Source: Candidatus Woesearchaeota archaeon
GTDB lineage: Archaea > Nanobdellota > Nanobdellia > Woesearchaeales > GW2011-AR15
Length of the DNA: 6,437 nucleotides
Assembly (NCBI GenBank): GCA_016934775.1
Contig: JAFGSP010000192.1
Location: 1 to 6,437 of the forward strand
Direction of reading: 5' to 3'
Below are positions 5,231 through 6,437 of this stretch, in pieces. Numbering within the stretch: position 1 is the first letter of the stretch; every line of letters starts with the position of its first letter. The notes beneath the pieces were generated by a model. It was given only the letters and a program-made list of their open reading frames with translations, was not told the origin of the DNA and searched no databases. The position numbers were made by a program, and so were the translations under genes.

Positions 5231-6437
5231 ATACGTCATACCAGTTCATGAATGTTGTGAGATTCCATATCTGTCTTCCATAATATAAAGGTGATCTGTC
5301 AAACTTGTTTCTGATTTCTTCAATATACTCATATCTGAACAAGCCCTGTTCTTTCAGCTTTTCTCTAGAGAGAATCTCTTTAAATTCATCATTATATTCT
5401 TTGTACCAATAATGGATTGGTACGAAAAATCTTTGCTTTTTCCTTTTCAGCAGAAACTCAGGAAGGTCTTTTTTCAGCGCAGATCTTATTATATACTTTT
5501 CATTATTTCCTCTTAATTTGTATTTTTGCGGAAGAGAAAATGCAAAATTAACAATATTATTATCCAAATAAGGAACTCTACATTCAAGATGATGTGCCAT
5601 GGTCATCTTATCTACTTTAACAAGGAGATGCTGCAGGAATGTATTTATGTCAATATTCAGGAAATTATTGAGACTATGGCTTGACCTACGGGAATGACGC
5701 TCAACACTATTTAATGCATCACTTTGAATTTTTTCACTTAACACTTTTTCTTTTTCAGCCTTAGTGAATAATGAATTTATGTTCAGATAATCTTTTGCAG
5801 GATTACCAAATTCAAGAAAGTACTTTGAAAATCTTTCAATCCCTTTTTCACCTAAGGAAGAGGAATACTTGAAGAATTTGTCAAGCAAAGGCTTCGGAGT
5901 ATTCTTTATTATCCAAGTAACAAGTTTCTTTGAAGGGATAATTGGGTATATCTTTTTAGTGCCCATCAGTATTTTATAATGTTCATATCCTCCGAATAAC
6001 TCATCAGCACCATCTCCTGCAAGAACCACAGTCACCTTTTTCCTTGCTTCTTTTGAGAGAAGATAGAGGGCTAAAGATGCCGGGTCACTTATCGGCTCAT
6101 CCATGTGCCATGCTACTTTTGGCATTATATCAAAAGGATTGAAATCAAGAAGCACTTCTTTGTGGTCTGTGTTATAATAGTCAGATGTTTTTTTTGCTTT
6201 TTTCAGCTCATCATCACTGAATTCTTTGACATCATAGCCAACACTGAATGTTTTGATATTCTGGTCGAGATGTCTCATTGCAGATACAATTGTCCCTGAA
6301 TCCAGTCCCCCTGATAAAAAGACTCCAAGAGGGACATCACTGATAAGCTGGCTTTCTACAGTGTCCATAAACAGTTTTCTGAATTCTTTTTCAGGCAGAG
6401 ATATTTTTTTTTTGTAGTATAGTTCAGAATACCTGCT
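5208..6437 (-). CDS. asnB: Asparagine synthase (glutamine-hydrolysing), AsnB type; N-terminal glutaminase domain beyond window
   Basis: The - strand frame is open to the right edge, so the ATG at 6366-6368 is internal; the 23 codons before it (S-R-Y-S-E-L-Y-Y...) still align with the linker of AsnB. The visible 409 residues are the ATP-dependent synthetase domain. Counted from that ATG, the PP-loop is S19-G-G-L-D-S24 after D-V-P-L-G-V-F-L. W-H-M-D-E-P-I-S-D-P follows, then the G-D-G-A-D-E-L-F-G-G-Y signature, then M-A-H-H-L-E-C-R-V-P-Y-L-D, and the C-terminal R-Q-I-W-N-L region. These enzymes adenylate a carboxylate (aspartate in the classic case) and amidate it with ammonia from glutamine, in the cytoplasm. 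The class-II Cys glutaminase domain cannot be checked here. AsnB homologues in glycan clusters often amidate sugar acids, so the substrate may not be aspartate. It is transcribed towards the GT-C gene, with overlapping 3' ends. Confidence 0.92.
   Translation of the reverse strand, partial: SRYSELYYKKKISLPEKEFRKLFMDTVESQLISDVPLGVFLSGGLDSGTIVSAMRHLDQNIKTFSVGYDVKEFSDDELKKAKKTSDYYNTDHKEVLLDFNPFDIMPKVAWHMDEPISDPASLALYLLSKEARKKVTVVLAGDGADELFGGYEHYKILMGTKKIYPIIPSKKLVTWIIKNTPKPLLDKFFKYSSSLGEKGIERFSKYFLEFGNPAKDYLNINSLFTKAEKEKVLSEKIQSDALNSVERHSRRSSHSLNNFLNIDINTFLQHLLVKVDKMTMAHHLECRVPYLDNNIVNFAFSLPQKYKLRGNNEKYIIRSALKKDLPEFLLKRKKQRFFVPIHYWYKEYNDEFKEILSREKLKEQGLFRYEYIEEIRNKFDRSPLYYGRQIWNLTTFMNWYDVFMEKKSC

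Noticed and set aside
5675..5705. Small GC-richer patch in the AsnB gene (contains CGTCATTCCCG on the - strand), like a dispersed bacterial repeat
   Set aside because: It is in frame, falls in a variable loop of AsnB before the L-D/I-D-I segment, forms no palindrome, and has no second copy in the window.

Overview
This AT-rich window looks archaeal. Arginine is mostly encoded by AGA/AGG. One gene is preceded by a GAGGTG Shine-Dalgarno that matches the archaeal 16S tail. Another has a TATA box (about 3602-3609) centred roughly 30 nt upstream of its ATG, the layout of a leaderless archaeal transcript. The HAD and GT-C proteins also look archaeal. A DPANN-type lineage (Woesearchaeota/Pacearchaeota-like) is a guess from overall feel, not something the sequence proves. 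The gene content is that of a cell-surface glycan locus.

Left part (1-2767, + strand): a tight three-gene operon. It holds the 3' part of an extended-SDR NAD(P)-dependent sugar epimerase/dehydratase, a second complete SDR of the same superfamily (10-nt gap, Shine-Dalgarno inside the junction), and a nine-helix UbiA-superfamily prenyltransferase overlapping the second SDR by 31 nt. Its motifs match the polyprenyl-phosphate phosphoribosyltransferase (DPPR synthase) branch rather than quinone or lipid UbiA enzymes.

Middle (2769-3634): a YqeG-like HAD phosphatase on the - strand, convergent with the prenyltransferase (1-nt gap). All four HAD motifs lie in one reading frame, but that frame carries two in-frame TAG codons (codon 3 from the only plausible ATG, and codon 97). 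It is called a pseudogene, with amber read-through or sequence error as alternatives. Between it and the next gene are about 350 nt without a convincing gene. This stretch contains two copies of a 30-nt GC-rich hairpin repeat (26/30 identical). The left copy sits inside a nested set of stems resembling a three-way junction. It looks like a remnant of an IS200/IS605-type end or a related small dispersed repeat.

Right part (3635-6437): a 531-aa GT-C fold membrane glycosyltransferase (GT39/PMT_2-like) on the + strand from its own leaderless promoter, and a glutamine-hydrolysing asparagine synthase (AsnB) on the - strand, truncated by the window edge. The two 3' ends overlap by 23 nt.

Working model (inference): the SDRs modify a sugar (nucleotide- or lipid-linked), the UbiA enzyme loads a phosphopentose from PRPP onto polyprenyl phosphate, the HAD protein (if ever functional) could have removed the 5-phosphate, the GT-C enzyme transfers a lipid-linked sugar outside the membrane, and AsnB amidates a sugar acid or aspartate.
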